From: Saccharopolyspora soli
GTDB lineage: Bacteria > Actinomycetota > Actinomycetes > Mycobacteriales > Pseudonocardiaceae
Assembly (NCBI RefSeq): GCF_022678645.1
Contig: NZ_JALBWV010000002.1
Location: forward strand, 186,001 to 250,000
Direction: 5' to 3'
DNA: 64,000 bases
This document shows positions 27,952 to 36,500 of the stretch, piece after piece. The notes below the pieces were generated by a model that had not been told where the DNA came from, ran no database searches, and saw only the letters and a list, made by a program, of their open reading frames with translations. Position 1 is the stretch's first letter. The number at the start of each line of letters is the position of its first letter. A program made the position numbers and the translations under genes.

Positions 27952-28125
27952 TCGGAAGTGGAAGTAGGAAAAGTCGCATTCGCACCGCCACGCAAACAGA
28001 GTTCTAAGACAGGGCTCTGAGACAGGCCCGTCGGTCGGTGTGCGACCTGCATCGATACGCTGGCTGGCAAATCGGGCGCGGTGCATCGTGGCACCCGGCG
28101 CCGAAGGAAGTGAGGAGAGTCAACC

Positions 28126-28536
28126 GTGAGCGAGCGCACCCTGGTCCTGGTCAAGCCCGACGGTGTCGAGCGCGGGCTGGTCGGCGAGGTCATCAGCCGC
28201 ATCGAGCGCAAGGGCCTGAAGCTGGTCGCGCTGGAGCTGAAGAACGTGGACCGCCAACTCGCCGAGCAGCACTACGCCGAACACGACGGCAAACCGTTCT
28301 TCGGCTCGCTGATCGAGTTCATCACCTCCGGCCCGGTCGTGGCCGCGTGCGTCGAGGGGCCCCGTGCCATTTCGGCGTTCCGGCAGCTGGCCGGTGGCAC
28401 CGACCCGGTCGACAAGGCCGCGCCGGGCAGCATCCGCGGCGACTACGGCCTGGAGGTCCAGTTCAACCTCGTGCACGGTTCCGACTCCGCCGAGTCGGCC
28501 GAGCGCGAGCTCAAACTGTGGTTCCCGGAGCTCTGA
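28126..28536 (+). CDS. ndk: Nucleoside diphosphate kinase
   Basis: The 136-residue enzyme equalises NTP pools by a phospho-histidine relay. The active-site His is in [34 protein letters not shown] at the front and PGSIRGDY near the middle are the other family marks. GTG 28126 follows GAGGAGAG. It normally follows folC-DUF4233 in actinobacteria; here a repeat element and 6 kb of accessory genes intervene. The acetyltransferase gene starts six bases after its stop. Confidence 0.97.
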   Translation: MSERTLVLVKPDGVERGLVGEVISRIERKGLKLVALELKNVDRQLAEQHYAEHDGKPFFGSLIEFITSGPVVAACVEGPRAISAFRQLAGGTDPVDKAAPGSIRGDYGLEVQFNLVHGSDSAESAERELKLWFPEL

Positions 28537-28541
28537 CCGCG

Positions 28542-29087
28542 GTGGCCGACAGCGACATCGACCCCGACGGCTTCGTCACCGGGCCGCACCGGGTGGACAC
28601 CCCGCACCCGGACCTGGTGGACGCGCTGGCGGACCTGTGGGGCCGGGTCACCGTCGCCGGGGGAGCGGTCGGCTTCAGCCCCACCGACCCGGTCGATCAG
28701 CTGCGCGCGGCGGCCGCCTCGCTCGTCGAGGACATCCGCGTCAAGAAGGCGCACCTGATCACCATCGGCCAGCAGCACGTGCTGGTCGGTCTGGCCGTGC
28801 TGCGACCGCGCCAGCTGCCGGTCCGCAAGCACACCGGCGAGCTCGTCTGGCTCGCCGTCGACCCGGTGCTGCAGGGCAAGGGCTGGGGGAAGCAGCTGCT
28901 CGACGCGGTCCTGGTGCAGGCGCAGGCGATCGGCCTGGAGAAGCTGGACCTGGTCACCCGCAGCGGGCACGACCTGGAGCGCTTCTACGAGGCGCACGGC
29001 TGGGTCGAGCGCGGGCGCTGGCCGGGCGCGGTGCGCGTCGCCCCCGGCGACGACCGGGACGAAATCTGGTTCACCCGCGACGTTTGA
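28542..29087 (+). CDS. GNAT-family N-acetyltransferase
   Basis: The 181-residue protein has an N-terminal variable part followed by the acetyl-CoA-binding core: LVWLAVDPVLQGKGWGKQLL (motif A, QxxGxG/A type) and RFYEAHGWVERGRW (motif B). Its acceptor is unknown. GTG 28542, five bases after the ndk stop, was chosen; the close spacing suggests coupled translation with ndk. Confidence 0.82.
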   Translation: MADSDIDPDGFVTGPHRVDTPHPDLVDALADLWGRVTVAGGAVGFSPTDPVDQLRAAAASLVEDIRVKKAHLITIGQQHVLVGLAVLRPRQLPVRKHTGELVWLAVDPVLQGKGWGKQLLDAVLVQAQAIGLEKLDLVTRSGHDLERFYEAHGWVERGRWPGAVRVAPGDDRDEIWFTRDV

Positions 29088-29105
29088 GCCGCGGTGCACA
29101 GCGCG

Positions 29106-29135
29106 GTGAGTGGCGATTTCTCGCGAAATCGCCAC
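29106..29135. terminator. Perfect 13-bp hairpin after the acetyltransferase gene
   Basis: GAGTGGCGATTTC (29106-29118) and GAAATCGCCACTC (29123-29135) enclose TCGC. No U-tract is present. It probably ends the ndk-acetyltransferase transcript. Confidence 0.6.
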
Positions 29136-29152
29136 TCCTTCCCCAAGGGAAG

Positions 29153-29173
29153 CGCCGATTTCGCGAGAAATCG
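29153..29173. repeat. Second, related palindrome (GATTTC-GCGA-GAAATC)
   Basis: CGATTTC and GAAATCG enclose GCGA. The arm sequence repeats that of the hairpin 20 bp upstream, with the loop inverted (GCGA for TCGC). It looks like a duplicated intergenic palindrome. Confidence 0.55.
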
Positions 29174-29285
29174 CCCGCTGTGCCGTCCAGAACGAGTGCA
29201 AGGCCCGGCGCGGAAGCCCACTGGATGCCGGTGCGGCGGCGAGGTGCCGGAATCGCCCGCTTCCCCTCGGCAGGGGGCGAACCTC

Positions 29286-29291
29286 TACCCT
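29286..29291 (+). promoter_or_regulatory. -10 hexamer for a leaderless radical-SAM gene
   Basis: TACCCT ends six bases before GTG 29298; no ribosome site is present between. Confidence 0.4.
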
Positions 29292-29297
29292 GACCGG

Positions 29298-31280
29298 GTG
29301 CGTGTGGAGTCCGTTTTCGACAGGTTGGAACCGCTGTTGCCGCGCGTCTCCAAACCCGTGCAGTACGTGGGTGGCGAGCTCAACGCAACGGTGAAGGCGT
29401 GGGACGACGTCGCCGTCCGGTGGTGCCTGATGTACCCCGACGCCTACGAGGTCGGACTTCCCAACCAGGGCGTGCAGATCCTCTACGAGATCCTCAACGA
29501 GCAGCCCGATGTGCTGGCCGAACGCACCTACTCGGTGTGGCCGGACCTGGAGGCGCTGATGCGCGAGCACGGCATCCCGCAGTTCACCGTGGATGCCCAC
29601 CGCCCGGTCGTCGCCTTCGACGTGCTGGGCGTCAGCTTCGCCACCGAGCTGGGCTACACCAACCTGCTCGGCACGCTCGACCTCGCGGGCATCCCGCTGC
29701 ATTCCGTCGACCGCACCGACGACCATCCGATCGTGCTCGCGGGCGGACATGCCGCGTTCAACCCGGAGCCGATCGCGGACTTCCTGGACGCCGTCGTGCT
29801 CGGCGACGGCGAGGAAGCCGTTCTGGAGATCACCGAGGCCATCCGGCGGTGGAAGGGCGAGGGGCGGCCGGGTGGCCGGGACGAACTGCTGCTGCGGCTG
29901 GCCGAGTCCGGTGGCGTCTACGTGCCCAAGTTCTACGACGTCAGCTACTGCCCGGACGGCGCGATCGAGCAGGTCGTGCCCAACCACGAACGGGTGCCGT
30001 ACCGAGTCTTCAAGCGCACCACCATGCAGCTCGACGACTGGCCGTACCCGAAGCAGCCGCTGGTGCCGCTCGCCGAGAGCGTGCACGAGCGGATGAGCGT
30101 GGAGATCTTCCGCGGCTGCACCCGCGGTTGCCGGTTCTGCCAGGCCGGGATGATCACCCGGCCGGTGCGGGAGCGGTCCATCGAGGGCATCGGCGAAATG
30201 GTGCAGCGCGGGTTGGCGGCCACCGGCTTCGAAGAAGTCGGGCTGCTGTCGCTGAGCTCGGCCGACCACTCCGAGATCGCCGAGCTCACCAAGGGCCTGG
30301 CGGACCGCTACGAGGGCACCAACACCGGGCTGTCGCTGCCGTCGACGCGGGTGGACGCCTTCAACATCGACCTGGCCAACGAGTTGTCCCGCAACGGCCG
30401 CCGCTCCGGACTGACCTTCGCCCCCGAAGGCGGTAGCGAGCGGATCCGGCGGGTGATCAACAAGATGGTGTCGGAGGAGGACCTGATCCGCACCGTCTCG
30501 GCGGCCTTCGCCAACGGGTGGCGGCAGGTCAAGCTGTACTTCATGTGCGGGCTGCCGACCGAGACCGACGAGGACGTGCTGCAGATCGCCGAGATGGCCA
30601 AGGAAGTCATCCGGGCTGGTCGGCAGGCCGCAGGTCACAAGGACATCAGGTGCACCATCTCCATCGGCGGGTTCGTGCCCAAACCGCACACCCCGTTCCA
30701 GTGGGCATCGCAGACCGACCCGGACACCATTGACGACCGGCTGCGCAAGCTGCGCCAGGCGATCAACTCCGACCGCGGCCTCGGCCGCAACATCGGCATG
30801 CGCTACCACGACGGCAAGCCGTCCCTGATCGAGGGGCTGCTGTCCCGCGGCGACCGCCGCATCGGTCGGGTCGTCGAGCGGGTGTGGCGCGAGGGCGGCC
30901 GGTTCGACGGCTGGAACGAGTACTTCTCGTTCGAGCGCTGGACCTCCTGCGCCGCCGCCGAGTTGGTGCCGCTGGGCGTGGACATGGACTGGTTCACCAC
31001 CCGGGAGCGCGCCGAGGACGAGATCCTGCCGTGGGACCACCTCGACTCCGGGTTGGACAAGGAGTGGTTGTGGGCCGACTGGCGGGACGCGCTGGACGCC
31101 CGCGAGCAGGACGACTGCCGGTGGACGCCGTGCTTCGACTGCGGCGTGTGCCCGACCATGGGCACCGACATCGAGGTCGGCCCGACCGGGCGAAAACTGC
31201 TGCCGATCTCGCCGGTCGGCCAGGGCGCCCCGGTCCGCAATCCGGCCTTCACCAGTTGGCGGGCGCCAAATCCGACCTAG
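29298..31280 (+). CDS. TIGR03960-family B12-binding-domain radical SAM protein
   Basis: The 660-residue protein has an N-terminal cobalamin-binding-like domain (MYPDAYEVGLPNQGVQILYE... VLAGGHAAFNPEP) and a radical SAM core whose cluster ligands lie in FRGCTRGCRFCQAG. A C-terminal region follows with WTPCFDCGVCPTMG, further Cys that may bind a second cluster. It works with the TIGR03936 protein encoded next; the pair precedes RNase E and L21/L27 in many bacteria, suggesting a role in ribosome or RNA modification, though the reaction is unknown. GTG 29298 was chosen because a -10 box ends six bases before it. Confidence 0.92.
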   Translation: MRVESVFDRLEPLLPRVSKPVQYVGGELNATVKAWDDVAVRWCLMYPDAYEVGLPNQGVQILYEILNEQPDVLAERTYSVWPDLEALMREHGIPQFTVDAHRPVVAFDVLGVSFATELGYTNLLGTLDLAGIPLHSVDRTDDHPIVLAGGHAAFNPEPIADFLDAVVLGDGEEAVLEITEAIRRWKGEGRPGGRDELLLRLAESGGVYVPKFYDVSYCPDGAIEQVVPNHERVPYRVFKRTTMQLDDWPYPKQPLVPLAESVHERMSVEIFRGCTRGCRFCQAGMITRPVRERSIEGIGEMVQRGLAATGFEEVGLLSLSSADHSEIAELTKGLADRYEGTNTGLSLPSTRVDAFNIDLANELSRNGRRSGLTFAPEGGSERIRRVINKMVSEEDLIRTVSAAFANGWRQVKLYFMCGLPTETDEDVLQIAEMAKEVIRAGRQAAGHKDIRCTISIGGFVPKPHTPFQWASQTDPDTIDDRLRKLRQAINSDRGLGRNIGMRYHDGKPSLIEGLLSRGDRRIGRVVERVWREGGRFDGWNEYFSFERWTSCAAAELVPLGVDMDWFTTRERAEDEILPWDHLDSGLDKEWLWADWRDALDAREQDDCRWTPCFDCGVCPTMGTDIEVGPTGRKLLPISPVGQGAPVRNPAFTSWRAPNPT

Positions 31281-31292
31281 CCGGATCTGTCA

Positions 31293-31330
31293 GTTTTGCC
31301 CGGAACTGGCGCACCCGAACCGGGCAAAAC
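31293..31330 (+). terminator. Hairpin terminator after the radical-SAM gene
   Basis: GTTTTGCCCGG (31293-31303) pairs exactly with CCGGGCAAAAC (31320-31330). The T-rich outer end of the complement lies upstream, so on this strand no U-tract follows. Nothing else recognisable was seen in 31331-31568. Confidence 0.55.
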
Positions 31331-31568
31331 GCCGCGCGGTTCTAGGCAAAACCGTCCACCAGGGCAACGTGATTCCGTGATGTGGAAGATAGCTCGCGCT
31401 GGTGACCGGCTCACCGGAACCGGGACCGAGGTCGGTCGAGTGCTCGGTGCGGGGTTGGTCACCGGGGTACGGTCCTTCGAAACATGACGCGCAGGTGTTG
31501 TCACACTGCGGTTGAGCAAGCAAGCATCGGCATCGGAACAGGTCGGCGACGACCGCCGATGACGATCA

Positions 31569-32420
31569 TTGGTCGGGGAGGACATCCTGAGTCGGCGAGA
31601 TCACCCCAATCCCTCGGCGCCACCGGTGCAGAAGCTGCGGCTGCGTTACGCGAAACGGGGACGGCTGCGGTTCACCTCGCACCGGGACGTGGCGCGCACC
31701 TTCGAGCGCGCGTTGCGGCGTGCCGGGGTTCCCATGGCGTATTCCCAGGGCTTCAGCCCGCACCCGAAGGTCTCCTGGGCAGGTGCGGTGCCCACCGGGG
31801 TGTCCAGCGTGGCGGAGTACGTCGAGCTCCAACTCGTCGAACGACTCGACCCGGCGGTGCTGCGCGGCGAGCTCGACGCCGCGCTGCCCGAGGGCATCGA
31901 CGTGCTCGACGCGGTGGAGGCCGCGCCGGGCGCGCTGGCCGACCGGCTGGAGGTGAGCCGGTGGCGGATCGATCTTCCCGGCACGGACGTCGCTGAGCTG
32001 CGTGACGCCGTAGCGGCGCTGATGGCCGCCGAAAGCGCGCTGGTGGAGCGGCTGACCAAGGACGGTCGCCGCACCATCGACGCACGAGCGGCGCTGGTCA
32101 GCGCGGAGGTGCGGGAGGGTCACCGGGAGGTTGCGGACAGTGATCGAAATTCCGCCTCCACCGCCCAGGTGGACGATTGGCCGAAGGCATCGGAACCGTA
32201 TGGGATACTCGTAACGGTCGTGCGGCAGACAACACCGGTCGTACGACCCGACGACGTACTGAGCGCCCTGCGTGTCGTCGCCGGTCTGGCACCGTCGGCC
32301 GCCGCGAGCGCGACCCGGCTGGAGCAGGGTCGGCTCGACGACGGGGGAGGCATTGCCGACCCGTTGGCCCAGGACTCAGGCGGCGACCGGATTCCGGCGG
32401 GAGAGCCCGCGGCCGGGTGA
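31569..32420 (+). CDS. TIGR03936-family radical-SAM-linked protein (DUF2344)
   Basis: The 283-residue product carries the family front QKLRLRYAKRGRLRFTSHRD followed by VARTFERALRRAGVPMAYSQ and GFSPHPKVSWAG. It is the constant partner of TIGR03960 proteins and is sometimes fused to them. Its role is unknown. The start is uncertain: TTG 31569 is the first codon of the frame, but the GGGGAGG ribosome site at 31573-31579 would better serve CTG 31587. The C-terminal 90 residues are low in recognisable structure. RNase E follows after 166 bp. Confidence 0.88.
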   Translation: MVGEDILSRRDHPNPSAPPVQKLRLRYAKRGRLRFTSHRDVARTFERALRRAGVPMAYSQGFSPHPKVSWAGAVPTGVSSVAEYVELQLVERLDPAVLRGELDAALPEGIDVLDAVEAAPGALADRLEVSRWRIDLPGTDVAELRDAVAALMAAESALVERLTKDGRRTIDARAALVSAEVREGHREVADSDRNSASTAQVDDWPKASEPYGILVTVVRQTTPVVRPDDVLSALRVVAGLAPSAAASATRLEQGRLDDGGGIADPLAQDSGGDRIPAGEPAAG

Positions 32421-32586
32421 CGGACGGCGCGGACGTCGTCGACCCGCCGTGTGACTTCCCGGCCTGAAGGCCCGGGGCGGAGGGACCACCAGAATTGCCG
32501 TCGCCCAATGGCGGCGGAGACCGAAGAACGCACATGCCTCTGTGCGGCCGCGTCCACCAGGACGCGCCCGGGGGCGGAGGAGCTGG

Positions 32587-35451
32587 ATGTTGAACATGGA
32601 TAGGCCCGCTGGGAACGCCAGCGGGCAATCGCCCACACCCACCCGAGAAGAGCAGGGCACGATCGAGCTGCCAGCCAAGCTTCGGGTGCACGCACTGGCC
32701 AAGCTGCTGGGCGCCAGCAGCCGGGACATCATCACGACGCTGGAATCGATCGGTGAATCGGTCCGCAGCGCCCAGTCGAACATCGACCGCGACGTCGCCC
32801 TGCAGGTGGTGCGAGCCCTGCACCCCGAGTTGCTGGCGGAGCCGTCGGCCGAGTCCGAACCAGCCGGTGAGCAGCCGCCTTCGGCAGTGCCAGCCGCCGA
32901 CTTCGCGCCCGCCGGGGGCGAGCCGGACGCGTCCGCGGGACTGACGCCGGTCTTCGCCGCTCCGGAGGCGATGTTCCTGGCGCCGCAGCCGCCGGAGCAG
33001 CCGACCGCGCGCAAGGCCGAGCCGGCGGAACCCGCGGAAGTGAAGCCGGAGCCCGCTGAGGCCACCAAGACCGCCAAAACCGCCGAGCCAGCGGAGGCCG
33101 CCGAGAGCGAGGACGAGCCCGCTGGTCGTCGCCGTCGTCGGCGGGGCCGCCGGGGCCGCGGCCGGGGGCGCGGTGCCGACTCCGAGTCGGGTGCCGAGGA
33201 AGAGACGTCGGAGGCAACCGAGGACGCCAGCGGCGAAACCGCTGAACCAGCCGCGGAGGACAGCACCGAGGAACAGGCCGCCGAGTCCGAGGGTGGGGGT
33301 GAGTCCAACAGGCGTCGTCGTCGGCGCCGCCGCCGCAAGGGCTCTTCGGACGACGAGAGCGGCGCTCGCGAGGACGATCCGCCGAACACCGTCGTGCACG
33401 TCCGCGAGCCCGCCGCCGAGCCCCGCCAGGACAGCAGCGACGACGAGGTCCGCGCGGTCAAGGGCTCGACCCGCCTGGAAGCCAAGCGCCAGCGCCGCCG
33501 GGACGGCCGGGAGGCCGGGCGCCGGCGGGCGCCGGTGCTCTCCGAGGCGGAGTTCCTGGCCCGCCGCGAGTCGGTGGACCGCAAGATGGTGGTCCGCCAG
33601 AACGGCGACCAGACCCAGATCGCGGTGCTGGAGGACAACGTCCTCGTCGAGAACTTCGTGACCTCGTCGGGCTCCGGCTCCCTGGTCGGCAACGTCTACC
33701 TGGGACGCGTGCAGAACGTGCTGCCCAGCATGGAGGCCGCCTTCGTCGACATCGGCCGGGGCCGCAACGCGGTGCTCTACGCCGGTGAGGTGGACTGGGA
33801 CGCGGCCGGACTGGCTGGCAAGGCCCGCCGCATCGAGCAGGCCCTGCAGACCGGCGATAGCGTGCTGGTGCAGGTCACCAAGGACCCGGTCGGTCACAAG
33901 GGCGCGCGGCTGACCACGCAGATCAGCCTGCCCGGCCGATTCCTGGTGTACGTGCCGGGCGGCGGCGCGACCGGCATCAGCCGCAAGCTGCCGGACACCG
34001 AGCGCAAGCGGCTCAAGGAGATCCTCAAGCGGATCGTGCCGGAGAACGCCGGGGTGATCATCCGCACCGCGTCGGAGGGCACCAGCGAAGCGGCGCTGGA
34101 CCGCGACGTGCGGCGGCTGCAGGCCCAGTGGGAGGTCATCAAGGAGAAGGCCGAGACGCCCGGCGCGCAGGCCCCGCAACTGCTCTACGAAGAGCCGGAC
34201 CTGCTGATTAAGGTCGTCCGCGACCTGTTCACCGAGGACTTCTCGGCCATGACGGTGCAGGGCCCCGACGCCTGGGACACCATCGAAGCCTACGTCCAGC
34301 ACGTCGCGCCGGACCTGGCGCAGCGGCTGTCCAAGCACGTCGGCAAGAACGACGTGTTCACCGAGCAGCGGATCACCGAGCAGATCGCCAAGGCTCTGGA
34401 CCGCAAGGTCTGGCTGCCCTCCGGTGGCTACCTGGTGATCGACCGCACCGAGGCCATGACGGTGATCGACGTCAACACCGGCAAGTTCACCGGCTCCGGG
34501 GGCAACCTGGAGGAGACGGTCACCCGCAACAACCTGGAGGCGGCCGAGGAGATCGTCCGGCAGCTCCGGTTGCGCGACATCGGCGGCATCATCGTCATCG
34601 ACTTCATCGACATGGTGCTGGAATCCAACCGCGACCTGGTGCTGCGCCGCCTCACCGAATGCCTGGGCCGGGACCGCACCCGCCACCAGGTGGCCGAGGT
34701 GACCTCGCTGGGCTTGGTGCAGATGACCCGCAAGAGGGTCGGGACCGGCCTGCTGGAGGCGTACAGCAGCACCTGCGAGCACTGCCGGGGTCGCGGCCTG
34801 ATCGTCTCGACCGAACCGGTCACGCATCCCAACGGCCATGCGACGACCAACGGCACCCGACGTAACCGGCACCGCGGCAAGCAGCAGGAGGGACCGGCGG
34901 AGCAGCCCGTCGTCGCCCCGGAGCCGCGCAGCGAGACCAAGCACGAGGCCGTGAAACCGGCGGAGCCGGTGCAGGCCGAGCCGGAGCCCGTGGCGGCGGA
35001 GCCGGTCGAGGTGGCGCCGGAGCCGGAGGCGAAGGCCGCGGAGGCTGCGGAGCCCGAGGCTGCGGAGCCGGTAGTGGCGGAGCCCGAGGCCGTGGCGCCG
35101 GTGGTGGCGGAGCCGGTGGCGACGCCCGAGCCGGAGCCCGAGCCCGCGCCGGTGGCGGAGACGACTCCGGTCGTCGAGCCGACCATCGTCGAACCCGTTC
35201 CGGAGCCCGTCGCGGCCGAGCCGGTGTCCGAACAGGCCGTCAACGGTCGGCCTCGTCGCAAGGTGACGCGGGCTGCGGGTAGTGCCGGTGCGCCGGTGAC
35301 CCCGCTGGTGGTCAGCAAGCCAGCGGAGTCTCAGGAGCCCGCCGACAGCAGCATCCCGGACGTCGCACCGGCCGCGCCGGTTCGGCGGGTCCGCCGTGCC
35401 GCGTCGCGGCCTGCTGGGCCGCCGGTCGAGGACGCGCCCACCGAGGGCTGA
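32587..35451 (+). CDS. rne: Ribonuclease E/G with actinobacterial N-terminal extension
   Basis: The 954-residue endoribonuclease starts RNA decay and rRNA maturation. An N-terminal IF2-N-like helical domain (LRVHALAKLLGASSRDIITT) is followed by long acidic and Arg-rich stretches, including [17 protein letters not shown]-type runs. The catalytic core holds an S1 domain (VGNVYLGRVQNVLPSMEAAF), the 5'-sensor region, a DNase-I-like Mg site with VIDVNTGKFTGSG and IVIDFIDM, and a zinc-link variant CEHCRGRG. The last ~200 residues are Ala/Pro/Glu-rich repeats, probably disordered and protein-binding. ATG 32587 follows GGAGGAGCTGG. The 166-bp leader holds a GGCCTGAAGGCC hairpin and may take part in autoregulation. 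Confidence 0.95.
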   Translation: MLNMDRPAGNASGQSPTPTREEQGTIELPAKLRVHALAKLLGASSRDIITTLESIGESVRSAQSNIDRDVALQVVRALHPELLAEPSAESEPAGEQPPSAVPAADFAPAGGEPDASAGLTPVFAAPEAMFLAPQPPEQPTARKAEPAEPAEVKPEPAEATKTAKTAEPAEAAESEDEPAGRRRRRRGRRGRGRGRGADSESGAEEETSEATEDASGETAEPAAEDSTEEQAAESEGGGESNRRRRRRRRRKGSSDDESGAREDDPPNTVVHVREPAAEPRQDSSDDEVRAVKGSTRLEAKRQRRRDGREAGRRRAPVLSEAEFLARRESVDRKMVVRQNGDQTQIAVLEDNVLVENFVTSSGSGSLVGNVYLGRVQNVLPSMEAAFVDIGRGRNAVLYAGEVDWDAAGLAGKARRIEQALQTGDSVLVQVTKDPVGHKGARLTTQISLPGRFLVYVPGGGATGISRKLPDTERKRLKEILKRIVPENAGVIIRTASEGTSEAALDRDVRRLQAQWEVIKEKAETPGAQAPQLLYEEPDLLIKVVRDLFTEDFSAMTVQGPDAWDTIEAYVQHVAPDLAQRLSKHVGKNDVFTEQRITEQIAKALDRKVWLPSGGYLVIDRTEAMTVIDVNTGKFTGSGGNLEETVTRNNLEAAEEIVRQLRLRDIGGIIVIDFIDMVLESNRDLVLRRLTECLGRDRTRHQVAEVTSLGLVQMTRKRVGTGLLEAYSSTCEHCRGRGLIVSTEPVTHPNGHATTNGTRRNRHRGKQQEGPAEQPVVAPEPRSETKHEAVKPAEPVQAEPEPVAAEPVEVAPEPEAKAAEAAEPEAAEPVVAEPEAVAPVVAEPVATPEPEPEPAPVAETTPVVEPTIVEPVPEPVAAEPVSEQAVNGRPRRKVTRAAGSAGAPVTPLVVSKPAESQEPADSSIPDVAPAAPVRRVRRAASRPAGPPVEDAPTEG

Positions 35452-35461
35452 GCAGTTGGTT

Positions 35462-35499
35462 GGAATGGCCGATTCGTTCAAGAGCGGATCGGCCATTCC
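35462..35499 (+). terminator. Hairpin terminator after rne
   Basis: GGAATGGCCGAT (35462-35473) and its exact complement ATCGGCCATTCC (35488-35499) enclose a 14-nt loop. It begins ten bases after the RNase E stop and has no U-tract. Confidence 0.75.
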
Positions 35500-35503
35500 C
35501 GGT

Positions 35504-35509
35504 TAGCGT
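35504..35509 (+). promoter_or_regulatory. -10 hexamer for a leaderless toroid-protein gene
   Basis: TAGCGT ends six bases before ATG 35516, immediately after the rne terminator. Confidence 0.35.
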
Positions 35510-35515
35510 CGGCCC

Positions 35516-36427
35516 ATGATTCGATGCACCGCTGAGCTGGTGGCCGCCGCCGAGCAATTCGTCTGGTTGACCGCCCGCGTGCTGGAACAACGCCTGTTCG
35601 AGTTCTTGTTCGCCGACGGCGGCGCGGAAGGCGTGCTGGCCGCGCTCGATGCCTACCGCTGCGCGGATGGTGGCTACGGTTACGCCCTGGAACCCGATGC
35701 GCGCGGTCCGATCAGTCAGCCGTTGCAGACCTACACCGCGCTGGCGACCCTCGACGGGGTGGGGGAGTGCGGGGGCGCGACCGTGACACGGATCTGCGAC
35801 TACCTGATGTCGATCACCCGCCCCGACGGCGGCGTGGCTGGGGGCGACCCGCGGCTGCGGGACTACCCGCACGCGCCGTGGATGCCGATCGCCGAAGAGC
35901 CGGAAGGGCAGTTGCTCACGACTAGTCTGCTGGCCGGGCTGCTGCACAAGAACCGGATCGAGCACCCGTGGCTCGCCGGGGCCACCGAGTTCTGCTGGGA
36001 GCGGATCGACCGGCTGACCGAAACCCATCCGTACGAGGCGCACGCGGCCGTGTCGTTCCTCGACCACGTTCCGGACCGGGATCGGGCGGGCGCCGTCGCC
36101 GAGCGGCTGGGCAAGATCGTGCGGGAACAGCGGCTGGTGCTGCTCGACCCGCAGCACCCCGAACAGGCTCGGCTTTCCCCCGGCTATGCGCCCGGTGAAC
36201 TGCACGGCGTCTGGGACTACGCGGCGGAGCCGACGAGCTTGGCGCGACCCTGGTTCTCCGACGACGAAATGTCCCGCGGCCTCGACCACCTCGCCGACAT
36301 GCAGGAGGCCGACGGCGGTTGGCCGATCCGCTGGCGTCATTGGGCGCCGGGCACCCGCCTGGAGTCACGCCCCCGCGTGGCGATCGGAGCACTGCTCACC
36401 CTGCGCGCCTACGACGAAGAGTCGTAG
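35516..36427 (+). CDS. Alpha/alpha-toroid protein of the prenyltransferase/squalene-cyclase repeat fold
   Basis: The 303-residue cytosolic protein carries three repeats resembling QW/prenyltransferase motifs: CADGGYGYALEPDARGP, TRPDGGVAGGDPRLRDYPHAPW and EADGGWPIRWRHWAPG. The DxDD motif of protonating cyclases and the metal ligands of protein prenyltransferases are not evident. It may therefore be a non-catalytic or divergent toroid. It is a known but uncharacterised actinobacterial family. It stands alone between the rne terminator and an AraC regulator. Confidence 0.7.
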   Translation: MIRCTAELVAAAEQFVWLTARVLEQRLFEFLFADGGAEGVLAALDAYRCADGGYGYALEPDARGPISQPLQTYTALATLDGVGECGGATVTRICDYLMSITRPDGGVAGGDPRLRDYPHAPWMPIAEEPEGQLLTTSLLAGLLHKNRIEHPWLAGATEFCWERIDRLTETHPYEAHAAVSFLDHVPDRDRAGAVAERLGKIVREQRLVLLDPQHPEQARLSPGYAPGELHGVWDYAAEPTSLARPWFSDDEMSRGLDHLADMQEADGGWPIRWRHWAPGTRLESRPRVAIGALLTLRAYDEES

Positions 36428-36500
36428 CCGTACGCGGCCAACTCCGCGCGGAGTCCGGTGTGGACTTCTAGCGGATGCGCCGAACCAAACCGCGCATCCG

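Noticed and set aside
28443-31040. An 865-codon frame antisense to the acetyltransferase and TIGR03960 genes
   Set aside because: It overlaps two certain genes and has the same shadow composition; no start signal is evident.
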